The notes under the pieces were generated by a model, which did not search any database, was not told where the DNA came from, and worked only from the letters and a program-made list of their open reading frames with translations. Positions 34,945 through 43,508 of a DNA stretch of 64,000 nucleotides are shown here, piece by piece. The position numbers and the translations under genes were made by a program. The DNA comes from Halorussus salinisoli (GTDB lineage Archaea > Halobacteriota > Halobacteria > Halobacteriales > Haladaptataceae). Position 1 is the first letter of the stretch. Each line of letters begins with the position of its first letter. The stretch covers positions 186,001 through 250,000 of the forward strand of contig SZNP01000005.1 of the NCBI GenBank assembly GCA_005239435.1. Reading direction: 5' to 3'.

Positions 34945-35805
34945 CTACGCCTCCTCGTGTTCGTCGTCGACGGTCCCGGCCTCCGGCGGAGCGACCCGCG
35001 CGAGGAACTCCCGCAGTGCGTCGGTGAAGAACTCGGGGGCATCCAAGTTGGACGCGTGGCCCGCGCCCGGGACCTCCCGAACCGACGCGCTCGGAATCGC
35101 CGACCCGAACTTCGTCGCGTGTCGGCGAACGAACGCCGGTTCGCGTTCGCCGTACAACACCAGCGTCGGGACGGTGATGGCCGAGAAATCGACCGCCGTT
35201 TCGTGGAACGCGGCGACGGCGCGGATGACCTTGGCGAACTCGTCGGTCTCCATCTTCGGCCCGTCCGCCCGGAGTCGTTCGACGTTCTCGTAGTCGCCGC
35301 TGACGCCCTCGCCTGAGAGACGCTCGTGTAGCCAGACCAGTAGCTTCTCCACCCGCTCGTAGCCGACGAGTCGGACCGGCGGAACGGTCGCTCGCAGGGC
35401 GGCCGACCGCTGGAGCCATTCGCGGCGGTCGAACAGTTCCGGGCCGAACGTGTCGGCGAGTACCAGTCCGGAGAGACGCTCGGAGTAGGTCGCCGCGTAC
35501 ACCTGAGCGATACAGCCACCCATCGAGAGGCCGCAGACGACGGGGCGGTCGAGGTCCAGCGCCGTGACGAGCGCGTCGAGGTCGCTGGCGAGCAGGTCGA
35601 ACGAGTACGGGTCGACGGCCGACCCGCCGGTTCGGCCGTGTCCTCGAACGTCGTAGGCGACGGTCGTGTACTCGTCGCCGAGCGCGTCCATCTGGGCCGT
35701 CCACTGGGCGTGGTCGAGGACGGCCGCGTGGACGAAGACCACCGGCGGTCCCTCGCCGCGTCGCTCGTAGTACGTCTCGATGTCGTTCGTCTGGACCGTC
35801 GGCAT
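34945..35805 (-). CDS. Alpha/beta hydrolase
   Basis: 286 residues. HAAVLDHAQW forms the oxyanion region. The nucleophile elbow GLSMGG carries Ser94, an acidic residue lies near TVPTLVLYGERE, and GAGHASNLDAPEFF supplies the catalytic His. The length and order match the MhpC/BioH-like esterase group. The substrate cannot be predicted. It converges on the GH13 gene with a gap of about 40 nt. Confidence 0.88.
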   Translation of the reverse strand: MPTVQTNDIETYYERRGEGPPVVFVHAAVLDHAQWTAQMDALGDEYTTVAYDVRGHGRTGGSAVDPYSFDLLASDLDALVTALDLDRPVVCGLSMGGCIAQVYAATYSERLSGLVLADTFGPELFDRREWLQRSAALRATVPPVRLVGYERVEKLLVWLHERLSGEGVSGDYENVERLRADGPKMETDEFAKVIRAVAAFHETAVDFSAITVPTLVLYGEREPAFVRRHATKFGSAIPSASVREVPGAGHASNLDAPEFFTDALREFLARVAPPEAGTVDDEHEEA

Positions 35806-35883
35806 ACCGTCTCGTAGAATCTCGACGGCGATGAAGTTACCCGTACAGCGGGCCGAATTACGACTACGAAGGAGAGAAACGCT

Positions 35884-35993
35884 GCCGGGTTCCGACTCTA
35901 CCGCTCAGTACCCGTCGCTGAACTCGTCTTCCAACAGCGCCGGGTTCCGACTCTACCGCTCAGTACCCGTCGCTGAACTCGTCTTCCAACAGC
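35884..35993. repeat. Perfect 55-bp tandem duplication at a gene end
   Basis: 35884-35938 and 35939-35993 are identical copies. The unit covers the last 11 codons and stop of the DUF4112 gene plus about 20 nt beyond. The functional stop at 35960-35962 lies in the second copy; the first copy is a displaced duplicate downstream of the gene. Complete identity implies a very recent event (or an assembly artefact). Confidence 0.85.
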
Positions 35994-36349
35994 GCGACGT
36001 TGCGCTCGTTGGCCTTCCAGACCGCGTCGATGAGCGTCCCGAGGACGGGAATCGAACCGATAACCGCGTCCGCACCGACGTTGAACAGCATCTTCAGCAC
36101 GGTATCGCGCGACGCGCCCATCCGCGCGCCCTCGGCGACGATGTACAGCGAGATGGCCGCCGAGACGGCGTCACCGCCAACCGGCAGGATGCCGAGGATG
36201 GGGTCCAGTCCGATTTTGTAGTTGATTCCCGGAATCTCGATCGCCTCGTCGAGTAGGTCGGCGATAACCCGCACGCGCTCCATGCCCGGCGGTTCGTCCT
36301 CGACCGAGACTTCGATGGGTTGTCCTTCCTCGTCGGGTCCGAGTTCCAT
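35960..36349 (-). CDS. DUF4112 membrane protein
   Basis: About 129 residues. IGLDPILGILPVGGDAVSAA and GSIPVLGTLIDAVWKANERN are the paired Gly/Pro-rich membrane segments of DUF4112. The N-terminal half is soluble and acidic. The role is unknown. ATG 36349 follows the pattern of family starts. The 3' end lies in a tandem duplication, but the protein is not altered. Confidence 0.85.
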   Translation of the reverse strand: MELGPDEEGQPIEVSVEDEPPGMERVRVIADLLDEAIEIPGINYKIGLDPILGILPVGGDAVSAAISLYIVAEGARMGASRDTVLKMLFNVGADAVIGSIPVLGTLIDAVWKANERNVALLEDEFSDGY

Positions 36350-36513
36350 AGCGGAACGGAGGGCACGCGCGGGCAAAGGTTTGCTGGCCTCACTGTCGCC
36401 GCTTCGAGTTCTTCGGCCGAGACCGGAGAGAACGCGACGTAGCCCCGCCGGTAGCGCGCGTTTCGGATTGCTAGCCGAAATAGCTATACCGGCGTCTGTC
36501 GAGTTTTGGTCGC

Positions 36514-37974
36514 ATGATATCCGACTCTCCGAACGTGGTGTGGCTAACGCTGGAGAGTGTCAGAGCGGACCACACGCCGATGGGTGGGTACGACCGAGAC
36601 ACGACGCCGGCGATTCGGCAGTTGGCCGAGGAGGACGACGCGACCGCCTTCGAGAACTGCTTCGCGCACTCGATGTGGACGCCAGCGTCCAGCGCCTCGA
36701 TTTTCACGGGAACGTATCTCTCGGATCACGGTGTCGGGAAGGACGGGTCGGGGATGCGAACGCTCCCGCCGAACCTGACGACGCTCCCGGCCCTGCTCGC
36801 CGACGACGGGTACCGGACCGCCTGCCTCTCGCCGAACGGCTATCTGAGTTCCGCGAACGGTCTCGACCGCGGGTTTCGGGACTTCTACTGGCTCTCGAAG
36901 AATCTGGCCGACGGCGGGGTCACTGACCTGTTCGAGTACGCGTTGAATCTGGGGTCGCACGAAGGGAGTCCGCTCAACGCGAAGACTCGGGCGCTCGTGA
37001 AGTACGCGCTCAACGTCCGGTCGCACGGGCCGGGGTTCACCCTCGACAGGAACGAACACAACCTCTCGTACGTCATGACCGAGATGGCGAAGCGGTGGGT
37101 CTCCGACGCCGCGAAGGGCGACGACCCCTTCTTTCTCTACGCCCACATCGGGAATCCCCACCATCCCTACTGTCCGCCGCGACGGACGCGCGACCGATTT
37201 CGGGACTCGCTCCCCGTGTCGATGGACGAGGCGATAGACCTCTCGCTCGACGTGTACGGCGGTTCCGAGCGAATCCGCCGACTCAACGCCAACGGGAGCC
37301 AACTCACGCCCGAACAGTGGGACGCCATCGAGACGCTCTACGACACCGAGATAACCTACGCCGACGACTGCGTGCGGGAGATAGTGAACCACGTTCGCGA
37401 GCACGACGACGGGAACACCATCTTCGTAATCACGGCCGACCACGGCGAACTCTTCGGCGAGTACGGACTCGTCGGCCACAACCTCGTTCTCCACGACGCG
37501 TTGACGCACGTTCCGCTCGTCGTCGCGGGCGCGGACCTCGACTGCGACGGCGACGAACTCGTCCAGCACGTAGACGTGACTCGGACTATCGGGAGTATCC
37601 TCGGTCACGACCACGAGCAGTTCCGTGGGTACGACCTCCGCACGGAGACGCGTGACTACTGCCTGAGCCAACGGGGCCGCGCCGACTTCGACGAGTTCTT
37701 CGAGATCAATTCGGGGTTCGACACCGAACTCCTCCACGAGCACCCCGTCAGCGCGATTCGAACGCGCGAGTTCAAGTATCTCGAAAGCGCCAGCAAGTCC
37801 AACCTCTTCGAACTTCCGGACGAGGAGACGGACGTGAGCGACGAGCATCCGGAGGTCGTCGAAACGCTGTCGGGCGTCGTCGACGACTGGGTGGATTGGA
37901 CCGCGGTCGAAACCGACGAGGCGGAGTTCTCCGACGACATGAAAGAGCAGTTGGCCGACCTGGGATACCTGTAG
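36514..37974 (+). CDS. Sulfatase/alkaline-phosphatase superfamily hydrolase without formylglycine motif
   Basis: 486 residues. NVVWLTLESVRADHTPMGGY opens the fold, with Glu14 where sulfatases have the first metal Asp. HIGNPHHPY and TADHGELFGEYGLVGHN supply the later metal ligands. The formylglycine motif CxPxR is missing: WTPASSASIFTG places Thr56 at the nucleophile and Ser60 instead of Arg. That matches phosphodiesterase or phosphotransferase relatives more than true sulfatases. There is no signal peptide. A TATA-like ATAGCTATA (about 36480-36488) lies 26 nt upstream. Confidence 0.8.
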   Translation: MISDSPNVVWLTLESVRADHTPMGGYDRDTTPAIRQLAEEDDATAFENCFAHSMWTPASSASIFTGTYLSDHGVGKDGSGMRTLPPNLTTLPALLADDGYRTACLSPNGYLSSANGLDRGFRDFYWLSKNLADGGVTDLFEYALNLGSHEGSPLNAKTRALVKYALNVRSHGPGFTLDRNEHNLSYVMTEMAKRWVSDAAKGDDPFFLYAHIGNPHHPYCPPRRTRDRFRDSLPVSMDEAIDLSLDVYGGSERIRRLNANGSQLTPEQWDAIETLYDTEITYADDCVREIVNHVREHDDGNTIFVITADHGELFGEYGLVGHNLVLHDALTHVPLVVAGADLDCDGDELVQHVDVTRTIGSILGHDHEQFRGYDLRTETRDYCLSQRGRADFDEFFEINSGFDTELLHEHPVSAIRTREFKYLESASKSNLFELPDEETDVSDEHPEVVETLSGVVDDWVDWTAVETDEAEFSDDMKEQLADLGYL

Positions 37975-38049
37975 TCTCGACGCTCGATTTCCTGTTCGTC
38001 GCCTCGACTCCGGGTCTCGTCCGATACCGAAAAAGAAAGCGCCGAAGCG

Positions 38050-39756
38050 TTACGCTTCCGCGGTCGTGGCGTTCGACTCCTGCTGACGCTCGCTGACCGT
38101 GACGGTGACCGTCTCGCCGAAGTCGTCGGTCAGGACGCCGAGGAACGACTCGCCAGGTTCGAGTCCGAGGTCGGCTTTGTCGACCGCGAACTTCACCGGC
38201 AAGCTCTCGCCGGGTTCGACCGTCACCGTCTGTTCCTCGATTACGGTCCCGTCGATTCGGAGTTGCACCGTCTCGGTCACGGTCTGATCGCTCGGGTTAC
38301 TGACCTCCGCGTTGACGGCCAATTTCCCCTCGTTCAAGACGACGGTTCCCGGCGCACTGAGTCCCGAGACCCGGAGCGACGGTTCCGCGGCAGTCGGCGT
38401 TTCGGTCGTCGTCTCGGTCGGTGTCTCGGTTTCGGTCGTGGTCGTTTCGGTCGTAGTCGTTTCAGTTGGCGTTTCGACTTCAGTCGTCGTCGTATCGGTC
38501 GGTTCCTCGGTCGGCGTCTCGGTTTCAGTTGGCGTCTCGGTCGGTTCTTCTGTCGGTGTCTCGACTTCAGTCGTCGTCGTTTCGGTCGGTGTCGCAGTCG
38601 TCGTAGTCGTCTCGGTCGGCGTGGTCGTCCGGTCCGGTAGGCGCGTCTTCACGCCTTCCGGCGCGGTCACGACGAACTCGACGTTCTGAATCGTCACGTC
38701 GCGGAGGACGAACTGGACGGTCTGGAGGTCGGACCGGTCTATCGCGGTCTCCCCGTCCGCGGACTCGCCGAGACTCTCTTCGAGCGACGCACCGCTCAGG
38801 AGTTTCGTGAGGTCCACGTGGACCGTCCGGTCGCTAATCGAGACGTTCTCCACGACGACCGTCCGGTCTACCTCGTCCGAGTCCCCGACGATGAACGAGA
38901 ACTCCTCGACCTCGGCGTTATCGACTCTGAACGTGAACTGCCGTTCCTCGATCGGTTCCTCGACCGTCGTCGTAGTCTCCGGCGTCGTGGTCGTTTCGGT
39001 TGGCGTCTCTGTCGTCGTGGTTTCCGTCGGCGTCTCTGTCGTCGTCGTCTCAGTCGTGGTCGTCTTAGTCGGCGTCTCGGTCGGCGTCTCAGTCGTCGTC
39101 GCTGTCGTCGTCGTCTCAGTCGTCGTCGTTTCGGTCGGCGTCTCCGTCGTAGTCGTCTCAGTTGTAGTGGTTTCCGTCGGCGTCGCTGTCGTAGTGGTCG
39201 TCTCAGTCGTGGTCGTCTCAGTCGTGGTCGTCTCAGTCGTGGTCGTCTCGGTCACTTCCTCGACAGTGACGAACGCCTCGTCCACGACGACCTGATTGTC
39301 GACCGTGTACGCGCTGTCGTTCTGGCCCTGCGACTCCACGAAGTCGAAGTTCTGGTTGTCGTTCGTGTCACGGTAGGCCAGCGCGAGCAGGGTCTGGGAC
39401 TCGTCGATCGGTTCGTCGAGCGTCACCTCCACGTTCTCGTGGGTCCCTGCTTCGAGGTACTCTGAGGACCCGCGGACGCTTTCGAGGACCGACCCGTTCA
39501 GGAGGCTCCGGTCGTGGACGACGACGAACCCGCCCTCCGTGAGGTTCACTCGCTCTACGGTGACGACGGTGCCGTCGCTCGTCTGATTCTCGAACGTGAC
39601 CGTCGTGTTGGCCACTTGCGTCTGCCGTACCACCTCACCCGGCGGCGACTGGGCCCGTTCGGTATCAGGTGCTGTTGCGCCGAGCGACGTAGCTACTCCC
39701 CCAAAAATCGTGGCTATGACTAGCATGATAGCCAAAGATGCGTGTTTACGGCTCAC
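38050..39756 (-). CDS. Secreted Thr/Glu/Pro-linker multidomain protein (DUF7282-like)
   Basis: 568 residues. A Sec-type signal (about 8-28) is followed by domain 1 (about 45-165; FVVVHDRSLLNGSVLESVRG and DTNDNQNFDFV resemble the DUF7282 beta domain). Linker 1 is Thr-Glu repeats (about 167-264), then domain 2 (about 270-370, related to domain 1 by FxVTAPEG and VxLDxTxLL-type strands), linker 2 (about 375-457) and a CARDB-like C-terminal domain (about 460-560). The linkers are likely O-glycosylated. There is no PGF-CTERM or membrane anchor. The start is GTG at 39756, needed to give the signal its positive N-end. Confidence 0.78.
   Translation of the reverse strand: MSRKHASLAIMLVIATIFGGVATSLGATAPDTERAQSPPGEVVRQTQVANTTVTFENQTSDGTVVTVERVNLTEGGFVVVHDRSLLNGSVLESVRGSSEYLEAGTHENVEVTLDEPIDESQTLLALAYRDTNDNQNFDFVESQGQNDSAYTVDNQVVVDEAFVTVEEVTETTTTETTTTETTTTETTTTTATPTETTTTETTTTETPTETTTTETTTTATTTETPTETPTKTTTTETTTTETPTETTTTETPTETTTTPETTTTVEEPIEERQFTFRVDNAEVEEFSFIVGDSDEVDRTVVVENVSISDRTVHVDLTKLLSGASLEESLGESADGETAIDRSDLQTVQFVLRDVTIQNVEFVVTAPEGVKTRLPDRTTTPTETTTTTATPTETTTTEVETPTEEPTETPTETETPTEEPTDTTTTEVETPTETTTTETTTTETETPTETTTETPTAAEPSLRVSGLSAPGTVVLNEGKLAVNAEVSNPSDQTVTETVQLRIDGTVIEEQTVTVEPGESLPVKFAVDKADLGLEPGESFLGVLTDDFGETVTVTVSERQQESNATTAEA
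38388..38632. repeat. Low-complexity coding repeat, linker 2
   Basis: A degenerate tandem of GTCGTCGTTTCGGTCGGCGT-like units codes for Thr/Glu/Pro-rich linker 2 of the secreted protein. Units are related to those at 38965-39258. Confidence 0.6.
38965..39258. repeat. Low-complexity coding repeat, linker 1
   Basis: Repeats of about 15-18 bp (GTCGTCTCAGTCGTGGTC-type) code for TETTTT units. The last three units (about 39190-39255) are nearly identical, which suggests recent slippage expansion. Length is likely to vary between strains. Confidence 0.6.
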
Positions 39757-39855
39757 TGAATTTCTCCCCCGGCGGACAATCCACGACGATTGGTATAAAT
39801 CCGCTGGCGGCCGAAATTGGCGTTTCAGCCCGCGAGTCGGTACGCCTTACCCGAA

Positions 39856-40413
39856 TTATATCGAGAGCTTCCGGCCGACCCACCGCGGAATCGCCGCGAC
39901 GACTCGGAGGCCCGGCGCACCGTCGTAGAGCCATATGCCGAAGACCAGAAGCGCCACCCCGCCTTCGATGGCGACGAACGAACTCAGCGACAACCCCCGA
40001 AGGTGGGCCGCGAAACTCGGCTCGGTCGCGTACTCTATCGCGGGCACGACCGGCCACGCGAGGAAGCCGAGCGAGTAGAGGTCGCCGGTCGCCACGGGGT
40101 ATAGCACGTCACCCAACAGGTGCGAGAGGTAGCCGACGCCGAACGCGGTCGCCACGGTCTCGCGGTCGAATCGCCGGAGCAGGGCCTGGACGACCAGTAT
40201 CACGACGACGGCGATGAGAAGCGAGTGCGTGAGCGACCGGCCGTTCGGAATGAGGCCGAACGTCCACGCCAGCGGCTTGTCCACGAGGTCGGGGAACTGC
40301 GTGCCGAACGCCAGCGCGACGGTCGCGTAACCGTCGGGAGCTCGACGAGCGCGCAGGTGAACGAAAGCGGTGTACAGCAGATACCCCACCGCGAGATGTC
40401 CCCATGGCCACAT
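39856..40413 (-). CDS. Membrane metal-dependent hydrolase (YdjM/LexA-binding type)
   Basis: 185 residues with four or five hydrophobic segments. The conserved residues GHLAVGYLLY (His6), QFPDLVDKPLAW, RSLTHSLL and GYLSHLLGDVLYP give the His/Asp metal pattern of the YdjM family (DUF457). Physiological substrates are unknown. It is separated from the secreted protein by about 100 nt and transcribed in the same direction. Confidence 0.85.
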   Translation of the reverse strand: MWPWGHLAVGYLLYTAFVHLRARRAPDGYATVALAFGTQFPDLVDKPLAWTFGLIPNGRSLTHSLLIAVVVILVVQALLRRFDRETVATAFGVGYLSHLLGDVLYPVATGDLYSLGFLAWPVVPAIEYATEPSFAAHLRGLSLSSFVAIEGGVALLVFGIWLYDGAPGLRVVAAIPRWVGRKLSI

Positions 40414-40573
40414 GGACCGTCCTTCGAATCGCGTCGGGTTAGTCCTTCGGGCGCGACGTTCGACGGTGTCCAGAGGGGGTACGTAGAATCGGAGACGAGT
40501 CTCGAAAGCCCTCGGGCGGTCCGGTCCCCCGGCACGCTGCGTGCGTCGTTCCCTACTGGTTGCACAGCCGAGA

Positions 40574-40584
40574 GTTATTTATTA
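40574..40584 (+). promoter_or_regulatory. TATA box of the sugar nucleotidyltransferase
   Basis: GTTATTTATTA lies about 29-39 nt before ATG 40613, giving a nearly leaderless transcript. Confidence 0.6.
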
Positions 40585-40612
40585 CTCCAAGTAGTCGCTC
40601 CGGCAGAGAGAC

Positions 40613-41368
40613 ATGAAAGCCGTCGTACTCGCCGCGGGGGAAGGCACCCGCCTACGGCCGCTGACGGAGGACAAACCGAAGGGAATGGTGGAGGTAGACG
40701 GGAAGCCCATTCTCACGCACTGTTTCGAGCAACTGCGGGAGTTGGGTGCCGACGAGTTCGTCGTGGTGGTCGGCTACCGGAAGCAGGACATCATCAGCCA
40801 CTACGGCGACGAGTTCGAGGGAATTCCGATGACCTACGCTCACCAGCGCGAGCAGAAAGGGTTGGCTCACGCCCTGTTGACGGTCGAAGACCACATCGAC
40901 GACGACTTCATGCTGATGCTCGGCGACAACGTCTTCGACGCCAACCTCGGCGACGTGGTGAAGCGCCAGCGGGAGGACCGCGCCGACGCCGCGTTCCTGA
41001 CCGAGCAAGTGCCCTACGAGGAGGCGGACCGATACGGCGTCTGCGACACCAACGACTACGGCGAGATTACTGACGTAGTGGAGAAACCCGAGGACCCGCC
41101 GTCGAACCTCGTGATGACCGGCTTCTACACCTTCACGCCCGCCATCTTCCACGCCTGTCACCTCGTCCAGCCCTCGAACCGCGGCGAATACGAAATCAGT
41201 GAGGCCGTAGACCTTCTGATTCAGAGCGGCCGAACCATCGACGCGATTCGGATGGACGGGTGGCGCGTCGACGTCGGCTACCCCGAGGACCGCGAGAAGG
41301 CCGAGCGCCTGCTCGACGGCGGAAGCACGGACGCCGAGCCGGCAGAAACGTCGGCAGAGGGCGACTGA
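40613..41368 (+). CDS. Sugar-phosphate nucleotidyltransferase (RmlA/GalU-fold, AglF-like)
   Basis: 251 residues. VLAAGEGTRLRPLTEDKPKGMVEVDGKPI is the nucleotide-binding N-terminus (GxGTRLRPLT...PK), and MLGDNVFDANL supplies the metal Asp. EYEISEAVDLLIQSG and GWRVDVGYPEDREKAERLL are the C-terminal substrate contacts. It should make an NDP-sugar (UDP- or dTDP-glucose type). It stands alone, away from the main island, with its own promoter. The C-terminal tail is Glu/Ala-rich. Confidence 0.88.
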   Translation: MKAVVLAAGEGTRLRPLTEDKPKGMVEVDGKPILTHCFEQLRELGADEFVVVVGYRKQDIISHYGDEFEGIPMTYAHQREQKGLAHALLTVEDHIDDDFMLMLGDNVFDANLGDVVKRQREDRADAAFLTEQVPYEEADRYGVCDTNDYGEITDVVEKPEDPPSNLVMTGFYTFTPAIFHACHLVQPSNRGEYEISEAVDLLIQSGRTIDAIRMDGWRVDVGYPEDREKAERLLDGGSTDAEPAETSAEGD

Positions 41369-41373
41369 CGCCG

Positions 41374-41505
41374 CTACTCGGGAACGACCTCGAACTGCGT
41401 GAACTCGCAGCCGCAGTTCGAGCAGTAGTAGCGTCCGAGTCCGCGTTTTCGCACGGAGCGTTTCCAACCGCAGTCCGGGCACGCGATGTCCACGAGGAGC
41501 GTCAT
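41374..41505 (-). CDS. Zinc-ribbon microprotein
   Basis: A 43-residue frame runs from an ATG at 41505 to a TAG at 41374. It reads ACPDCGWKRSVRKR, then YYCSNCGCEF: two CxxC knuckles (Cys9, Cys12, Cys28, Cys31) with basic residues between. This is a complete zinc ribbon. It converges on the nucleotidyltransferase (5 nt apart). Such microproteins often act as nucleic-acid or protein-binding regulators. The role is not known. Confidence 0.75.
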   Translation of the reverse strand: MTLLVDIACPDCGWKRSVRKRGLGRYYCSNCGCEFTQFEVVPE

Positions 41506-41726
41506 CCGGTTGGCTATAGACGACGCGGAGCGACTTCAGCGTATTCCCGTCAGCGGAGTGCGGTCGCACAGAGGAATAGAAACGTGTCTTTACACATCAT
41601 TCTCGATTTCTAAGGCAATGTATACCTACCCGAATGAGCCGAGACGAACGAGAGACCGGTCCCATGGGCGACCTGTCGGGCGGCAGTTACGCCGCTTTTA
41701 TGAATAGCGCTCGGACTCCACTACCC

Positions 41727-42431
41727 ATGGGTCGGTGGGGTGAACTCGCGGGACGGAGACGCACGGAAGCCACGGACGAGCGACCGGCATCGATGGAGGA
41801 GTTCCTCGAAACCAACCATCAGTTGTTCACCGTCATCGGCATCTTCGGCGCGCTCTCGGTGTATCTGATGAAGTTCCAGGAGTCCGCCACCACGACCACC
41901 GGCGCGGTCGGCGCGGTCCTCCTGTTGTTCTTGCTCACGTCGTCCGTCGCGGTCCGGAACTCCTACCGGTGTGCCGAGCGAGCGCGCAGGCACGGCGATT
42001 ACCTGCTGATATTCGGTTTCGCCGTCTTCATGTACGCGTTCGTCACGCTCGCCGTCTCGGTCGTACTGGTCATCCTCAGCAGGTACGCGCAGGGTGCCGA
42101 GAACGTCCTCGGGTCGAGTTTCGTCTACGCGCTCGTGTTCGTCTACGTCCCGTTCGTCTTCCGTGCCGATGCTCTCCGGGAGTTCGAGGGGGCGGAACCG
42201 ATAGCGGCCGGGATTCGGCACGCGCCGCACCTCGCCGCGGTCGCGCTGGCCGGGTGGTACGCGGTGGAGTGGTATCACGGGGTCTTACCGACGCTGGAAC
42301 TCGACAGCGCGGCCTACTCCATCGGCATCGCGCTGAGTCTCGTCGGCAACCACTTCGTCATCACCGCTGGCGTGGTCGGCGTGCTGTGGGCCGTGAACTG
42401 GGTCCTGACGGCGGTTCGAGAGCGGTCGTGA
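41727..42431 (+). CDS. Polytopic membrane protein, function unknown
   Basis: About 234 residues with five or six hydrophobic helices. The N-terminal 40 residues are charged. The start is ambiguous; ATG 41727 is chosen because CTTTTATG (about 41694-41701) resembles a TATA box 26-30 nt upstream. ATGs at 41634, 41664 and 41701 are alternatives. I recognise no family. Nothing nearby suggests a pathway. Confidence 0.65.
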   Translation: MGRWGELAGRRRTEATDERPASMEEFLETNHQLFTVIGIFGALSVYLMKFQESATTTTGAVGAVLLLFLLTSSVAVRNSYRCAERARRHGDYLLIFGFAVFMYAFVTLAVSVVLVILSRYAQGAENVLGSSFVYALVFVYVPFVFRADALREFEGAEPIAAGIRHAPHLAAVALAGWYAVEWYHGVLPTLELDSAAYSIGIALSLVGNHFVITAGVVGVLWAVNWVLTAVRERS

Positions 42432-42955
42432 CGGCAGTTCGGTGGGAGTCCTGACGGTGCTTCGGAAACGGGTCGATGCGGCGGAGTTCGAGTCCGACGA
42501 CCGCCAAAACCACTCACGCCCGGCCCTGAAGTCCCGACCCGATGGAGTTCGAAGCCGACGCGATCAGCATCGAGAAGGAACCCAGCGAACTCGACGCGGA
42601 AAGCCGGAAACGGTCGGTAGCAACCGGCCATCCGGTCGGTTTCGGGGTCGGTGAACGCGTCCCTCTCGTCGTAACTCGGCGACGAGAACTCCGAGACGAC
42701 CCGACCTCGTCGCCCGCCTCGAATCAGTGGCGCGTGTCAGGGGGATGGCGTACTGCTCGCCGGATTCGAGGTGGACCTCTTCGCTGGCGGTGTGGAACTC
42801 CTCGCGCATCGGCGGGGAGACAGACCGCTCCGACGAACCGTGCTCCTCGTCGCCGCTCTCGACGTACAACGTGAATCCGGACGGCCGAATTTCACTCTGC
42901 GTTTCGCGCCCAACGCGCCAGAACAAGCGTCTCACGTCGAAAAGCACGGTCGAAA
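42432..42955. other. Intergenic region with gene remnants
   Basis: This 524-nt stretch has no intact gene. On the plus strand it begins a gene at 42542 that loses coding character after about 20 codons. On the minus strand, roughly 42720-42930 has a frame with haloarchaeal-like composition (RETQSEIRPSGFTLY, SEEVHLESGEQYAIPL) but no start. It looks like the ruins of one or two genes. Confidence 0.5.
42542..42600 (+). pseudogene. 5' remnant of a possible nucleotidyltransferase-type gene
   Basis: The ATG frame MEFEADAISIEKEPSELD resembles from memory the start of a haloarchaeal nucleotidyltransferase-like (AbiEii/DUF6036-type) family. After ELD the frame becomes basic and loses similarity. I could not compare it with any database, so the family call is weak. 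Confidence 0.35.
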
Positions 42956-43468
42956 CTACTCGAAGAGGTCGCCGTGCCGTGCCGCGAGGTCGGTGTACTC
43001 GCCCGACGAGTACGCGTCGAAGGTTTCGGTGGCGTCCACGTCGGTCTCTTCGAGCGGTGTCACGCGTGCAGGCACCCCGCGAGCGAACGACTCGGGCGGA
43101 ATCTCGTACTCGTCCGGGACGACGGTTCCGGACGCGACGATACAACGCTGGCCGACCGTCACGTCGGTGCTGACGGTGGCGTTGAAACCGACCAACGTCC
43201 CGTCGGCCACCTCGGCGTCGTTGAGAACTGCCCCGTGACCGACCATCACTTGGTCGCCGACGGTCACGCCGTGCAGGACCGCGTTGTCTCCGACGTGAGA
43301 CTGTTCGCCGATTCGGACCGGAGCCACGTCGCCACGTAGCACGACGCCCGGCCAGACGCTGGCGTCGGCCGCGACGGTCACGTCGCCGACGAGCGTGGCC
43401 TCGCTGCTCACGTGGGCGTCGTCGTGGACGGACGGTTCGGTGCCTTCGAAGTCGTAGCTACCCCCCAT
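42956..43468 (-). CDS. Gamma-carbonic-anhydrase-like left-handed beta-helix protein
   Basis: About 170 residues of hexapeptide repeats. Zinc-ligand positions: His58 or His66 (VGDNAVLH) and His78 (MVGHGAVLN). In gamma carbonic anhydrases the third His falls five residues after the second; here that residue is Asn83. Arg45-Asp47 (LRGDVAPVRIG) keep the trimer salt bridge. It is therefore a YrdA/PaaY-like fold in which the zinc site may be incomplete, so carbonic anhydrase activity is doubtful. ATG 43468 is used; a TTG at 43495 is the alternative. It lies downstream of the DUF1684 gene. Confidence 0.82.
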   Translation of the reverse strand: MGGSYDFEGTEPSVHDDAHVSSEATLVGDVTVAADASVWPGVVLRGDVAPVRIGEQSHVGDNAVLHGVTVGDQVMVGHGAVLNDAEVADGTLVGFNATVSTDVTVGQRCIVASGTVVPDEYEIPPESFARGVPARVTPLEETDVDATETFDAYSSGEYTDLAARHGDLFE

Positions 43469-43508
43469 ACCGTCCGACACGGCCGAATCGGTCAAAAAGC
43501 TTCGTCGG

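Noticed and set aside
36514-37974. Classical arylsulfatase call
   Set aside because: No formylglycine motif (CxPxR) is present, so the specific name is not supported.
38388-39258. CRISPR-like array
   Set aside because: The short repeats are coding Thr-Glu codons without unique spacers.
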